NCBI GenBank assembly: GCA_019096195.1
Contig: JAGTXK010000219.1
Span: forward strand, 1,178,001 to 1,242,000
Source: Boletus sp. NGJ
Lineage: Eukaryota > Basidiomycota > Agaricomycetes > Boletales > Boletaceae
Direction: 5' to 3'
Length of the DNA stretch: 64,000 bases
Shown here: positions 21,503 to 33,418 of the stretch, piece after piece
Numbering within the stretch: position 1 is the stretch's first letter
How the letters are laid out: each line of letters begins with the position of its first letter
Notes under the pieces: generated by a model
Seen by the model: only the letters and a program-made list of their open reading frames with translations
The model's database searches: none
Told to the model about the DNA's origin: nothing
Translations under genes and position numbers: made by a program

Positions 21503-23694
21503 ATGAATGCATCTCTCCTTAGTACGCCTACTCGTCGAGTACATCGCACCCCACTCACACTAATACTGCGTTGTTCGGTCGCTAACAGACCCGTTTATCA
21601 TCACCCACCCCACAACGGTGCAGACCTCGCTTGTCTCAGGTGCCTCGTTTGCCCGTTTCGACCCCTCTGGGCAGTTTCTTGCAGCTGCACGTAGTGACGG
21701 ATCAGCCGTCATATGGGACCTTGATACGAGAGGTACAATAAGGTGGTGTGAGGGTCATGTAAAGGGTGTCACCGCCATAGAGTGCGTCCAGCCAGCTTCG
21801 TAACTTACGCCTGACACTCACCGTCGCAGCTGGTCGCGCAACTCCCGATACGTTCTCACTGCCTCCAAAGACTGGAACATCATCATCTGGGATCTCGCGT
21901 CGCCTTACGACCCACCTCGTAGACATGCAACTATTAGATTCGATGCACCAGTAGTCGCCGCAAGCTTTCACCCAAGGAACAGGTGTGCAAATTTATCGAA
22001 GCTTCTATGGCCCGTCTTGACTATCATGTCCTCCGTGACTCGATCTCAAGTCGTATTCTACTCGCCCTTCTAAGTACAGGCGAAGCATATATCGTCGATT
22101 TGCGTAGCATTCACCGTGGTCGGTTCGAGCTTTGCGATGAGGACGAAGGTGATGAGAGGGCACGGTACGTCACCTCCATTCACTTCCTCAGCATCCAAAA
22201 CGATTCATGCCGATCTTCGTGTTTTTCCACCCGAAATTGATATCCCCGTGTATGACCTGCTGTGCTCCATCACATATGTAGGCCCATAATGACCTCCGTC
22301 CGATTCGATCCAACAGGTCGGCATGCCTTCGTTGGTACCTCGGCGGGTATAGTTTACGTGTTTAATGTCCGAACAAAAGGGGTGAGTTGTGGATGCCGCA
22401 GTTTCGACCGAACCAACCCCTTGCTTTCATTCTCATTTATTCGAGTCCTCCGAGACTCGGATTACACCATTTTGAAAACGTAGGAAAGTACCTAGTTAAC
22501 ATCTTCCTCATAGCTTATTGCGAGGCATCGCGTATCTGGCGCAGGTGTCATCAAAGGTCTCGAGTTCGCCAAGGGAGGTCGGTGGGTACTGAGTAGCATT
22601 TCAGCTTACCCCTCTGCTCACGACTAACTTGGTGTCCAAAGGCGTCTTGCGACGAACTCATCCGATAGAACCATCCGCCAATTTACGCTTCCTAGTTATC
22701 CTTCACCACCACCATCACCCTCTGCTAGAAATGGCGTTTCGTCGTCGTCCACCTCTCCCCCCATCGAATATACCGCTGGGCGAAACTTGAACTCCAACGG
22801 CGATGGTGCTACAGCCTCTGAAACCAGTTCGGTCTCCATAAACGCACACCCTATACTTGAGACAGAATTAGAGCCCACACACAAGTTTAACGATCCGATC
22901 TCGAAAGTTGCGTGGCATTCAATGTCATATAGTCCGGACGGCGAGTGGTTAGCAGGAGGTATGTAATTGGGCAGCTCATTATTATATTGTGTGTAGTCAG
23001 CACCCTGCGCCGCTTTCCACTTTGGATGTTCTATAGGCGCAGCAGACCCAGCGACACATAAGATTTATATATGGGATATCTCCAATGATGGTCAGTTTGC
23101 AAGTGCCTTGGATGGAGGGAGAGAGCCATTGATAGATGTCCATGTAAGTTCTCTCCCTCTTTTCACGATTATGTCCCTATTTCGCGTTGTTTCTCGTCTT
23201 GTAGTGGCATCCATCTGCGCCACGCCTTGCCTCAACCACCAACCAAGGTACAATTCTCATCTGGCATAGCCCATCCCCTGAACGATGGGGTGCATTCGCG
23301 GGAGGTTTTGAGGAAGCGGACGAGAATGTCTGGTATGAAGAAGGAGAGTCAGAGTTTGATCTGGCGAGCTTTCTGGAAAATTTAGTGAACAAACCTTTAA
23401 TCTTATCGTCGGAAACAGGAAGACGAAACTCAACTTGCGCTGCGGAAAAAACTCCAAGAAGACGAAGACGTCGATATTTTAGGCGGGATCGAGGAAGGTG
23501 ACTTTCTTAGCCCTCACGCTGGATCGAAATCATTCCTTAACCAACATTCTTTAAAAGGGGGTGGGGTCGGGGCTGAGGCAGGCGAACGAAGCACTGGGGA
23601 CCAGGATTTCGATTGGGCGGACGAGGACATGGACGATGATTGCAAGGGATGGCGGATGAAAATTATTATGATCGAAGGGGAGGATGGATTTTAG
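21503..23694 (+). CDS. swd1: COMPASS subunit Swd1 (RbBP5), WD-repeat protein
   Basis: Predicted 501 aa. Swd1/RbBP5 is a beta-propeller core subunit of the Set1/COMPASS histone H3K4 methyltransferase in the nucleus. Ten exons: 21503-21521, 21589-21781, 21830-21982, 22051-22164, 22282-22381, 22514-22581, 22642-22958, 23037-23143, 23205-23363, 23419-23694. WD units include DGSAVIWDLDTRG, KDWNIIIWDLASP and KIYIWDISNDGQF. The diagnostic RbBP5 tail PERWGAFAGGFEEADENVWY followed by EEGESEFDLEDE (residues about 385-415) is the segment that contacts Ash2/Set1 in the known complex. An acidic C-terminus follows. Intron 9 appears to start with GC instead of GT. Head-to-head with TTI2; convergent with the FGGY kinase, 186 bp between stops. 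Confidence 0.92.
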
Positions 23695-23880
23695 GCAATG
23701 AGGCCAAACGGAGACTATCGATGGAAGACGCGCTTTTGTGAAGCAACACCTTAGACATCATTAACAACTAACCGCGTTGACACGCTCAATCAGGTTTTCA
23801 CTCAAATTATCCTACTACGGTATCTATAATTCCTTTTCTCATTCCATCCCCAGTCCCCGGCGTACGCTGATCTAATGTCC

Positions 23881-26051
23881 TCAACTAGAAGCTTCCTCCA
23901 TCTGTTGTCTCCACCGTTTCTGAATCTCGATGGTTTCTCTGAAAATCTTGTACTTCGCATCAAGGAGTTTCTTGGCCTTTGGAGATGGTGCAGGAGCCAC
24001 AAGGGTACCCGGGAGGGTCATCTCGACCTAGGAATGCGAGTAGTGCGAACAGTTAACTTCAGCTATGATCATCGTCATGAAATGCGAGACTCACCATTAT
24101 GTTCCACATTTGCTCGGACGTCGTTACTTTCTCAGCCGCAATCCTTCCTAGCATTGCCGCACCGAGCACAACAGCCTCCGAGTACGACGCAGGAAGAACA
24201 ATCGGGATTCCGCAAACATCGGCGAAAAGTTGCATAAGAACAGCGTTACGCGCTTGTCCTCCGGAAAGGTAAAGAGAATTGATCTCGTGGCCCGCAGTAT
24301 TCATTGAGTCAATGATGTGACGCGTCTGTAAAGCAATGGCTTCGAGCGTCAGGTAATATTTCTTAGACAGGTCGGCGATGGAAGCATCCTGAAAACTGTG
24401 AGTATGGGGTGCGGACAGGAAAGATTCAACGTACAAGCTCGAGACCAATGATTGCACCTCTCATGCGAGGATCTGCGATCGGTGACCTGTTTCCTGTAAA
24501 GCCATAAGAAACCAAGCACCAACACGATAACCAGCATACCGTGAAAATCGGGATAGAAATGAATGTCTTTTGTAAGTTCCGTGAACGACTCGACCTGTTT
24601 CTCCTGGCGTAAATTTTCAAGGACTTCGAGGAGGACTTCGGAGGTGGCGAACGTCAGCACAGTCGACAGCATTACACTAGACAGTTGTTAGGCTGACCTT
24701 GATGGATGTTCTTCTGTTCTTGCTTGGCCCGCTCTTGAAGTTCGGGATACGCCGGATGAGTAGTAATCACAAAGTCAATGAGTTGACCGGTTGACGATTG
24801 ACCACCCTCATTCATCCACCATGCAGGGAAAGCAGCATCCTTGGTCAGAGATTCAGCTCGGAGACCTCGTACTAATAGTTAACAGAGTAGTTTGGCTCAC
24901 CCTGTATGGGCCCCAAACACCCTTTACAAATACCCCTTGTTTGCTCTGGGGCGCCACTTAGTGTCCGCTAGAAAGAGAAATGATCACACCAACCTGTACG
25001 AGGTGGCAAGTACTAGTTCCCGCGACAGCAGCAAGCCGATGACGCGATTCGTCAAGGCTAGGGACCGCCGATAAGCGTCCGTCTTCTGTATACCGTGCCC
25101 CAACTGTACCCATCCAACCTGCATACCTTCAATAATTGTGAGCATCTCGGGTTCATTGGAAGAGTTGTGAGGGCCTAATGCTCACGCGTCGATGAGGCCG
25201 CTGCCAACAGACGTTCCCTTTAGTAGACCAAGATCCTTTGCAGCTTCCTCGGTGAGGCCATGGCCGATTTGTGCTCCAGCAGGTTTGACACGACCTTTGG
25301 CGGCCCCCAGCTGCCTCCATTCGCCTCCGTCAATAAGCTCCCCAAGGCCGATTTGAGTAAAGAAATCTTCTTGCCAGCCCTTGTCAGGAACGAAAGAGCA
25401 CTTGCACGTCGTGGAGCAGAACGATCGAGTGTTATCTCCGGTAGATTTGTAGGTAAAGAAATCGGGAAGGTCAAAGAACTGACACTGGGAGAAATGAGCC
25501 GTGTCCATGTGTTTCTTTAACCACAGGATCTTCGGGACCTCCATTTCGAGCTATGGATAGAAATTAGCGTGATCTGATGGGGGGAGATATGAACGCAAGC
25601 ATACACTCATCGTCCCACCGACATAGTTCAAAACAATGGAGCCAGTTGAGTTGATGAGTTCGGCTTCCTTCTCAGCCCTATGATCAGCCCATAGAATGAT
25701 GTTCCTTTCCAAGTCGCCGCCAACGCTCCCAATGTCTTTCCCCTTCGTCACGGATACCGGATTTCCTTCAACGTCCGCGACCGCGAGTGAACAGGTCCCA
25801 TCGAACCCGAGACCTTTGACCGCGCTTTTGTCGACAGCGGACTTTTCCAATACGTTCTTGACTGCGATACATATCTTGGACCAGATGTCTGTTGTTGATT
25901 GCTCAAAGATCCTGTGATCGTTCTCATCGCGCCACGTCTTCGTATCTTGGGTATCAGAAGCTGCGATATGACCACTGACATCGACAAGACACGCTCGTGC
26001 AGAGCCTGTCCCGATGTCCACGCCGATGTAGTAGTACTTCTCAGAGCTCAT
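23881..26051 (-). CDS. FGGY-family carbohydrate kinase (D-ribulokinase type)
   Basis: Predicted 575 aa, the usual length for the eukaryotic FGGY-domain family (human FGGY, yeast YDR109C), which phosphorylates D-ribulose or a similar ketopentose with ATP. Exons on the minus strand: 26051-25605, 25550-25186, 25126-24994, 24945-24901, 24839-24698, 24635-24540, 24493-24435, 24388-24095, 24027-23881. Visible motifs are the N-terminal phosphate loop GVDIGTGSARACLVD (residues 9-23), GLGFDGTCSL, AVAGTSTCHLV, VFVKGVWGPYR, MNEGGQSSTGQL and the ATP-site SGGQARNAVLMQLFADVCG (about residue 472). The tail KAKKLLDAKYKIFRETIEIQKRW is typical of the subfamily. Exact substrate is inferred from the family. Divergent from cyclophilin H, with 173 bp between starts. 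Confidence 0.9.
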
Positions 26052-26224
26052 GAAGGCGGTAGAAACAGAGGAGGGAAATGAAGGAACATGTACGAGATTG
26101 GGACTCCACACTTTTACCTATTACTACTTGGACGCGCCAAATAATGGGGTTTATATTTCCACGTGCTTCTCGTCATTCAAATATTCACGACTGACTCCTC
26201 CAATCCAACGTCCACGCGTCAACA

Positions 26225-27149
26225 ATGTCTTCAACAATGCGTCCAATCGTCTTCATGGATATAAAGATCGGAGAAACACCTGCAGGACGTATCAAAATGG
26301 AGCTATTTAGTGATATTGTGCCAAAGTGTGTCCTCGGCATCGGTCTAACTCGTGTTCTAAAGTTCGAACAGGACAGCAGAGAACTTCAGGCAGCTCTGTA
26401 CTGGTGAATGCAGGTGATTCCAATCTTCTTTACGATGAGTACTTTCTCTGATCAGGTCAAGGACGTGATAGACGGGACGCCCGCCCACAAGGCTATAAGA
26501 ATGCAACTTTTCACAGGTGAGTACCTGCATGTGGGGACCTTGGAAGTATTTTTTTACTGTGACCATAGAGTGTATGATCTGTACTAGATGGATCTTCTGA
26601 CTGCTAACTTCCGAACAGAGTGCCCAACTTCATGTGTCAGGGTATGTTGTCGATTGGCTTCTTCGCAATACATCAGTTCATTCTTCGAGTCGATAGGTGG
26701 TGATTTCATAAACAGCGATGGTACTGGCTCCTTCTCGATATATGGGAAGAACTTCCCGGTTCGTCCCAACACTGTTATCGTCTCGGCTGGCACTCAGTCT
26801 TTTATTAGGACGAGAACTTCCAGGAGAAGCATACGGGCCCAGGTCTTCTGTCGATGGTACGGCAGTCCACGTTGTCGTCATGTGCATTTTAACGTCCTCT
26901 AGGCTAACTCCGGTCCAAACACGAATGGCTGTCAGTTCTTCGTTACTACAGCCAAGTGTGACTTCCTCGACGGAAAGCATGTTGTATTCGGGAGGGTGAT
27001 TGACGGCATGCTCACACTTCGCAAGATCGAGAATGTGCCTACTGGTCCCAATAACAGGCCTAAGCTGGTCGTTAAAGTAACAGGTGAGCAGTCATCCCAC
27101 ACGGTAAACACCGGTTATGATATCGTTTGTAGAATGTGGTGAGATGTAG
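26225..27149 (+). CDS. PPIH: Cyclophilin H (spliceosomal peptidyl-prolyl isomerase)
   Basis: Predicted 172 aa, a single-domain cyclophilin. Exons: 26225-26325, 26372-26413, 26472-26516, 26619-26641, 26697-26758, 26809-26856, 26903-27083, 27133-27149; seven introns in 519 coding bases. It catalyses cis-trans isomerisation of prolyl bonds. The ending [15 protein letters not shown]...ECGEM is characteristic of cyclophilin H, the partner of the U4/U6 protein PRP4 in the tri-snRNP. The catalytic Arg (FHR, residue 63), FMCQGGDF and [13 protein letters not shown] are present. The residue equivalent to Trp121 of cyclophilin A is Phe here (CDFLDGKH, F128). Apparent stops in the genomic frame all fall in introns, so this is not a pseudogene. 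Confidence 0.93.
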
Positions 27150-27410
27150 GACAAAAGTCAGATGATTAGCCGATCCATTACCTCGAAAATACAACTCGAC
27201 CCCTTTGAATCGATGACACGTTGATTCCAAGGATAAGATATACTTAGAGCCTTCAAGCTTCAAGAACAACCCAGGAGGCAACCGATGCACTGGGTTACCA
27301 CAGCAACCCGATGCTCACCACGTCTACCGACAATCAAGACAACTATAATTTCCCAAAACGAATGGTTATGGTGAGGGTGGAGCGAATATATTTTGCTATG
27401 TTGGCTATGT

Positions 27411-29512
27411 TCAGTCATGGCGTCGTGCGCTTTTAGGGACCAAAACCCAGATAATTGTCATGAGACCTAATATGCCCACCAATCTATACGACTTTGGATG
27501 TCAAATCACGGACCCAGAAGGGATATTTCACTTACACAGGTTGGAGTGTTGCAATCCCAGCTCTTGAGGCGATAGCCCCTGCCATAAATGGCACAAGCGC
27601 AGACCCTGCCTGACCTGACCCAGCAATCCAGCCGATCGCACCAGTCAGAAGCCAGCGAGGGAATACCCTACCGCAATGGTTCATAGCGATTGGGTACATC
27701 GGCCCCATCAACACCCCGATGATTGCGACAGCGACAGCATCACCGACAAGGGATGGCACGAACCATATCACAAGCTCAAGTCTATAGAATAGTTAGTGAT
27801 CGAGCTTCTGTTACACGAACGATGCGCACCCAATGGCGCATATAGCGTAGATAAGCAGCACCAAACGTTCACCAATCTGAGAAGGTCAGCTTGCGTGTGG
27901 TGATGGGAATGGGTGTCCAACCTTCTCGTTCACCCATAATAACGCGACGCGACCAATCATCATTCCTGTTCCTCTATGTTAGCTGATCCCACACAAGGAC
28001 AACAGACATACCACCAAAAAATCCAGTAGAAATGTATCCCGACGACACCCCTCCACCCCTAACGTCGATGATATATGTGACAATCCATCCTGAGTGCGAT
28101 ATCGTGAATAACGGGTGCTACATACATGTAGGATGACTGATTTTTACCTCCCATTGTCACCTCAGCTCCAACGTAAAATAGAATGAAGGATGCAAGAAGA
28201 TGCACGTCCTTGAGAGCGAATATTTGGCGGAAATGACTATGTTTGCTTGTCTGCCTTGGTCCCGAGGTTATCCCGATTTGTGCGAGACATTCTTGGCGGA
28301 GGGTGGTTAGTATTTCCGCAAGAATATTCCCCGAAATGAGGCTACCTTCTTGTCTCTTCAGTCGAAAAACAACAACAAGGGCTACTGTGTTGATTAATGC
28401 TATACCGAGAGAGATGAGATAATGGAAAGACCAGCGATTCAGCTGGGAAAACTGAGTAGCTACAAGTGGGGAGGAAAGTGCGCCACCACCTGATAACTAT
28501 CAGCGACCTGTGCAAAGCGCGTCAGTAGAAACGCACCATACGCTGAATGGGGAAAGGAGAAATTGAGCAGACAGAAAGGTTAAATACAACTCTTTTTACT
28601 TACCAGCCATGAGGATGCCCATCTTAGTTTCCGCATTCTCCTTGAAGGATGCTACGTACCCGACAGATTGAGCATTCTAAACTCATCCCCGGGGTTAAGC
28701 AGTAGACCTGTTTTTGGGGGCGGAGAACCTTACCTGCAAGGCCAAGCCGATACCGTTGATAAAGTATGCAAATACGAATACAGGGAATGGGGGTGCAGAG
28801 CATTCAATGGAATACGCGATGACTTGGAACAACGAGCCTAGAGGGATCGGTAAAAATAGCAAATCCACCGTGGTGAAGTCACAGACCCATGACCATGACC
28901 TTAAGACAGCTACAGTAATGTGAACGTCTCGTATTGAAATGGATACACGTTACCTTCCCGAATCCCAACTTCTCAGTCAGGACAACGTTCGACAATGCAC
29001 CAGTTATGAATCCCTAGTTGCATCTCCGATTTCGTACACTGTTTCTGCAGCAGTGAGATGTATAACACACCAGACATGCGGAAACAAATATCAACGAAAC
29101 CACTGCATACCCGACCTAGCTGCGTGTTAGCGACGCCGCCTACCGGTTGACTAAGACGTACCCCATAGACCCGCTGGATACGTGGCAGCAGCGGCCCGCT
29201 GGTTCCATCATTCCATCCTTCGAGATAGATGAACCAACAAAGAGTTACTAATTGTACGTATTCTCGAGATTTTAGTGCTCGTGGTTTCGTCTCATGGGTA
29301 GTGTGTATATCGCAACTGAGTGGTCTATGGCCTTCAGAGTCGGTGACCAGCGTATTAGGAGTTTGCCCAGGATCTTTGGAGTACTTGAGCACGGAAGGTC
29401 GAGGGGAAGGATATTTAGTTGCGATAGAGCTGAGAGCGATCGAAGCGTCCTCAACAGAAAGATCGACATCAGCTTTGGTTGCTGGGGGTGGGATAGCAGC
29501 AGGGGGATCCAT
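27411..29512 (-). CDS. Major facilitator superfamily transporter
   Basis: Predicted 493 aa integral membrane protein with about 12 hydrophobic helices after a roughly 85-residue hydrophilic N-terminus. Thirteen exons on the minus strand: 29512-29162, 29115-29071, 29013-28954, 28899-28887, 28837-28734, 28676-28604, 28542-28537, 28489-28148, 28089-28012, 27965-27922, 27876-27830, 27781-27536, 27483-27411. Helix 1 begins WFIYLEGWNDGTSGPLLPRI and loop 2-3 reads LTEKLGFGKV; later blocks are AYFINGIGLALQ, LVATQFSQLNRW and IGVLMGPMYPIAMNHCGR. This resembles the fungal MFS group around yeast Bsc6; substrate unknown. Exon 7 is only 6 nt long and restores an Ala-Tyr in a helix, giving MAAYGGGAL. It is convergent with cyclophilin H (261 bp). 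Confidence 0.87.
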
Positions 29513-30178
29513 CTCTAGGAAATGAGCGACTCTTTCGAGCCGACTTTATATAAAATACCATCAAGTCAGGCTCATCTTACTTACGAATCGCCTTTCGGCC
29601 TATGGTCCGACCGTGGCTCAACATAACGAAGACCTGGAGTTTCCATGTCGTAAAGACACTCAAGACGTACGGCGATTGATGGTCGTGCGTGTCTACGAAC
29701 TCCATTGGCACCAATCGATTGCAGCGAGACCCTGTAAAGAATGCTTCAAATACGAAAACGAGGACCAAAGATCGTTTACAGCGACGTTGAAAGATCAATA
29801 ACGCAACGAGGACCGATCACCAAATCGCCGTCTCTATAGATGGTCACCTGACTCATTGAGCGCACAATTTCCAAGTTCAGTGTAATAAGCGGCACTTGAA
29901 CGTCATACACCTGTATGCAGCCACGGGACGGAGTTCACTATGCGGTTCAAGCTCTCTAAGCATCGACAAGCGAATTGATCTCAGTTTCGAGGTTATTCAT
30001 GCGTTATTCGTGTGCCAGTCATATGCACGATTTTGGTTGCAATAGGTGAAGTACATGGGCTTGTGGCGGGCATAGATGCGAATGAAGTGACTAGCTCTAA
30101 TCTGAGGAAGTCGTTACCCGGGCTGGCATCATATCACGTTTTCAATAAAAATGACGACTTCGACAAGGAAGACGAAAA
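29513..30178. other. Intergenic region between the MFS gene and RPS25
   Basis: 666 bp with no supportable gene; short frames on both strands lack codon character. It should contain the MFS promoter and the RPS25 3' end. Confidence 0.5.
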
Positions 30179-30597
30179 CTAACTGTAGATGAGCTGGCCT
30201 GAGTGGTGCACGATGCGTTTGATCAAGGCTTCCTTCTCCAGATGTCTGATGGCGACACGCGCCAAGCTTCCATTGACTTTCAGTCGTTCAATGAGAATGC
30301 TTTGACTGATGAAGCGCCATGTCGGCACTTCCTTCATCACACGGTCATAGGTTGCTTTATCACAGATGACCGAGTGCTGAGCCTTGTCCTTGACTTTTCC
30401 CTTCGACCACTTCTTCTTCTTTGCAGCTTTTCCGCCAGACGATGAGGGAGGTGCTTTTGCCTTGGCCTGAGTGATAGATTAGTCCATACGTGTAATCTGG
30501 ACGACAGTGCGTGCATCCAGCTTGTTGCCGAAGATTTGCTAAGCATGAAACCTCCGGCACGCACGCTCATGCACGCCTGTAAAGCCAGACTCACCAT
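30179..30597 (-). CDS. RPS25: 40S ribosomal protein eS25
   Basis: Predicted 96 aa, the usual size for fungal eS25, a winged-helix protein of the 40S head. Exon 2 (30466-30179) encodes [19 protein letters not shown], then [34 protein letters not shown] and [13 protein letters not shown], matching the family from end to end. The first coding exon consists of the ATG alone (30597-30595); the 128-nt intron (30594-30467, GTGAGT...ACTCAG) follows directly. A first intron placed at or next to the start codon is common in ribosomal protein genes. An imperfect CGT/CGA triplet run lies just upstream. Divergent from glucosidase II beta. Confidence 0.92.
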
Positions 30598-30811
30598 AAT
30601 GTTGTGGCCGTGTCGTCGTCGTCGTCGATGATGTCGATGGAAGCCTGCGCGCTCGCCGTTTCCCAACCTGCTCCTCGGTGAACTCCGAGGATTTAGGCTC
30701 CGCTCTAATGAGAAATGTTATGTAATCACGCCTTGTGACATATTCCACGTCGCGTTTGAAGGGCGCACTCAGCAGTGTCAGCACGAAATTGTGTAGCTAA
30801 AACAGGATCAA

Positions 30812-32958
30812 ATGTTTCTTTCCTTTCTCCTTGTGCTCCCCCTGCCCGTCCTTACACTTGACAAGACACACGGTATTTCCCCGGCTCTTCAAGCAAAGTA
30901 CACCCCCTCTGCATCAGGAACATGGTCATGTTTGGACGGCTCGAAGGAAATTCCTTGGAGTGCGGTAAATGATGATTACTGCGACTGCCCTGATGGTAGT
31001 GATGAGCCTGGTAAGTTACAAAATGAAATAATCAATCCAAATTGAGTTGACAAGGATAGGCACCAGCGCATGTCCTGGGACAACGTTTTATTGTAAGAAC
31101 GTAGGACATATTGGCGTGGATATCCCCAGTTCACGTGTGCAGGATGGTCTTTGTGGTGAATAAATTCCTATGGTCACAGACTGCTACCATCTAACCTCAT
31201 ACTAGAGCCTGAATGTTGTGACGGGTCAGATGAAGCACCGGGCGTGTGCACTAATACGTGCGATGAGGTTGGCGAAGCCTACCGCCAGAAGGAGGAAGCA
31301 GAACGTAAATTGCGAAAGACCGTACGTGCAACAAATGTTTCGTCGTAGTTGACATCTTGTTCAATGTCTTTTAGGGCTCCAAAATACGTGCTATGTACAT
31401 TGCATTTGCACAGAAGGAGAAGAAACGTATAGAGAAACTTATAGTTGACTTGGAAGGCGAAGTCGCGTCTCGTGAACACGAAGTAGAGAGGCTGAGAGGT
31501 AGGGAGCGTCACCATATGAGAAGTTCAGATGCTGACTGTCTACAAGACATTGCCAAACACGCAGAGTCGTTGTCAGCTGCTGAATTAGAACGCAAGAAAC
31601 TATCACGTAGGTGCTTCGTTTCATATTCACACCTCAGCATTGATACCATCTTTCCTCCCGGTAGCACTCTACCAGTCGCTCCTCACTCATCATATGGCAT
31701 TAAAGTCTCTGCAGAAAGAACACGAGAAACATCTGGAGAAGGAAAAGGCACTTGGTGATGTCCTTGACAGCTTGCGTACAGGATACAACCCAAATTACCA
31801 GGATATGGCGGTTCTGGAAGCTGTACGAGGATGGGAATCACTCGCAGGACTACCTCATATCAATGACATCCGCAAAGGTGAGGATAGTGGCGAGGAGATG
31901 CAAGCCCATGCTCCTGAGGTCGAGGAAGAAGGGGAGGAGGGTATTTGGGACGTTGACCAAATCGACAAGGAGCTCGACCATCTGTTGAAGACCGATCACA
32001 TTTCTTTACTCTTGGAGCATGACAAGATCGTCGGTCATCCCATATCGCAATCAATTCGTAAATCTCCTGAATTCTCGGACGTAACATGTTGCTGACCGAT
32101 GAATCTAACCTCTGTAGTTTTCGATATAACCGCATATCTCCCTGATTCACTCATTCCGCATTATGTCTCCCTTCGCGACACTGTTCTTTCTTGGTTGAAA
32201 GGCTTTGGTATTGGGAGTGGCAGGTCTGATGCTTCTGAAGGTAGCCATATACGAATTTTGTATGCGAGCAATTTGTACTGAAGCTCCCCCTTGTAGAAGC
32301 CAATCAGGCGCGGCAGGCTCTGTCCGATGTGGAACATGGCCTCAAGCTCACGCGCGAGGAGGAACAGACTGCGCGCGACGACCTCTCCAATCTATTCAAC
32401 CCAGATTGGTTCGGTTCCGAGGGTGAATGGAAGAAGCTTGACGGACTATGCCTTGAAAAGGACACCGGGGAGTACGTGAACCATCATGCTCAAATGCTCA
32501 GATTTTGATGCATCGATCTGTAGCTACACCTATGAGGTCTGCCTTTTTGACGAGGCTCGCCAAAAACCGAACAAGGGTGGATCGACGTTCAGCCTCGGGT
32601 GAGTCACAGATAGGGCGGTATGCTTCCGAACCCAAGACTAATGTGCAAATCAGTAAATTTTCCTCGTGGAATAAACTCTCGAAACCCGGCGAGCTTGAAT
32701 ACTATACCAAACAGCGCTATACGCAAGGCGCAAAGTGTTGGAATGGACCACAACGCAGCGTTGAGGTAGCTATTATAGTCTCTTCATTCACTAGTTCGCT
32801 GACTGTTGTCTACTCCTCTTCAGCTCGTTCTTTCGTGTGGTACAGAAAACGCTCTACTAACGGTCGCAGAGTTGGAAAAGTGCGAGTATCAAATAACAGG
32901 CACGACTCCTGCTTTGTGTCGTCCGTTGGAGGACGAAATCAGGAAAGACGAACTGTAA
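30812..32958 (+). CDS. GTB1: Glucosidase II beta subunit (protein kinase C substrate 80K-H)
   Basis: Predicted 535 aa ER-lumen protein. It is the non-catalytic subunit that retains glucosidase II in the ER and presents N-glycans through its MRH domain for removal of the inner glucoses. Exons: 30812-31010, 31060-31155, 31206-31321, 31375-31498, 31547-31606, 31665-32057, 32118-32240, 32297-32471, 32524-32598, 32654-32765, 32824-32958. A signal peptide ([14 protein letters not shown]) leads into two LDL-receptor class A-like modules ([27 protein letters not shown]). Then come a long coiled coil with an acidic stretch ([14 protein letters not shown]) and an MRH domain ([19 protein letters not shown] to [13 protein letters not shown]). 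The C-terminus is KDEL, an ER-retention signal. All eleven exons close in phase. Confidence 0.96.
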
Positions 32959-33418
32959 TTCCGCGCGATCAGAATATTTACTTTACTGAACAAAGCTGGT
33001 TGGTTCTTTGTCACTGAACACCGCCAGTCTCAATGCTATCCATGCATACCCGCGTCACTATTGTTATACCACACCGACGCAGTTCTAACATCGGAGCAGG
33101 ACGAGTCACTGGGTCTCTCACTGCATTGCTTATTGTGCATAAAAGCTGGGTTATAGGTTTGCGTCGCTGCTCTACTTATGTCTTTTCGAACCTAGTAAAG
33201 CATGTGCGATTGAATGCGGGGAGATAAGACTGGTGAACGACGTCAGAAAACACGCGTAATGCTTACGGGCTAGTTACGTAAATATCACCGAACAGAACCT
33301 CGCGATTTGTTGTATTATACTGTATCGCTAGCATCACTGAGTTATGATACTTTGAATTCCGACTACGGGCCCCACACTCGTTCAACCTCCCCTCCTCGCG
33401 GTCGCCCATAAGTGTAAC
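32959..33418. other. Intergenic region downstream of GTB1
   Basis: 460 bp without a gene I can support; it holds the GTB1 3' end and the promoter of the F-box gene. Confidence 0.5.

Noticed and set aside
26225-27149. Cyclophilin gene looked broken because its reading frame hits stops every 40-60 codons
   Set aside because: Seven short introns with GT-AG ends restore a complete 172-residue protein ending ECGEM, so it is intact.
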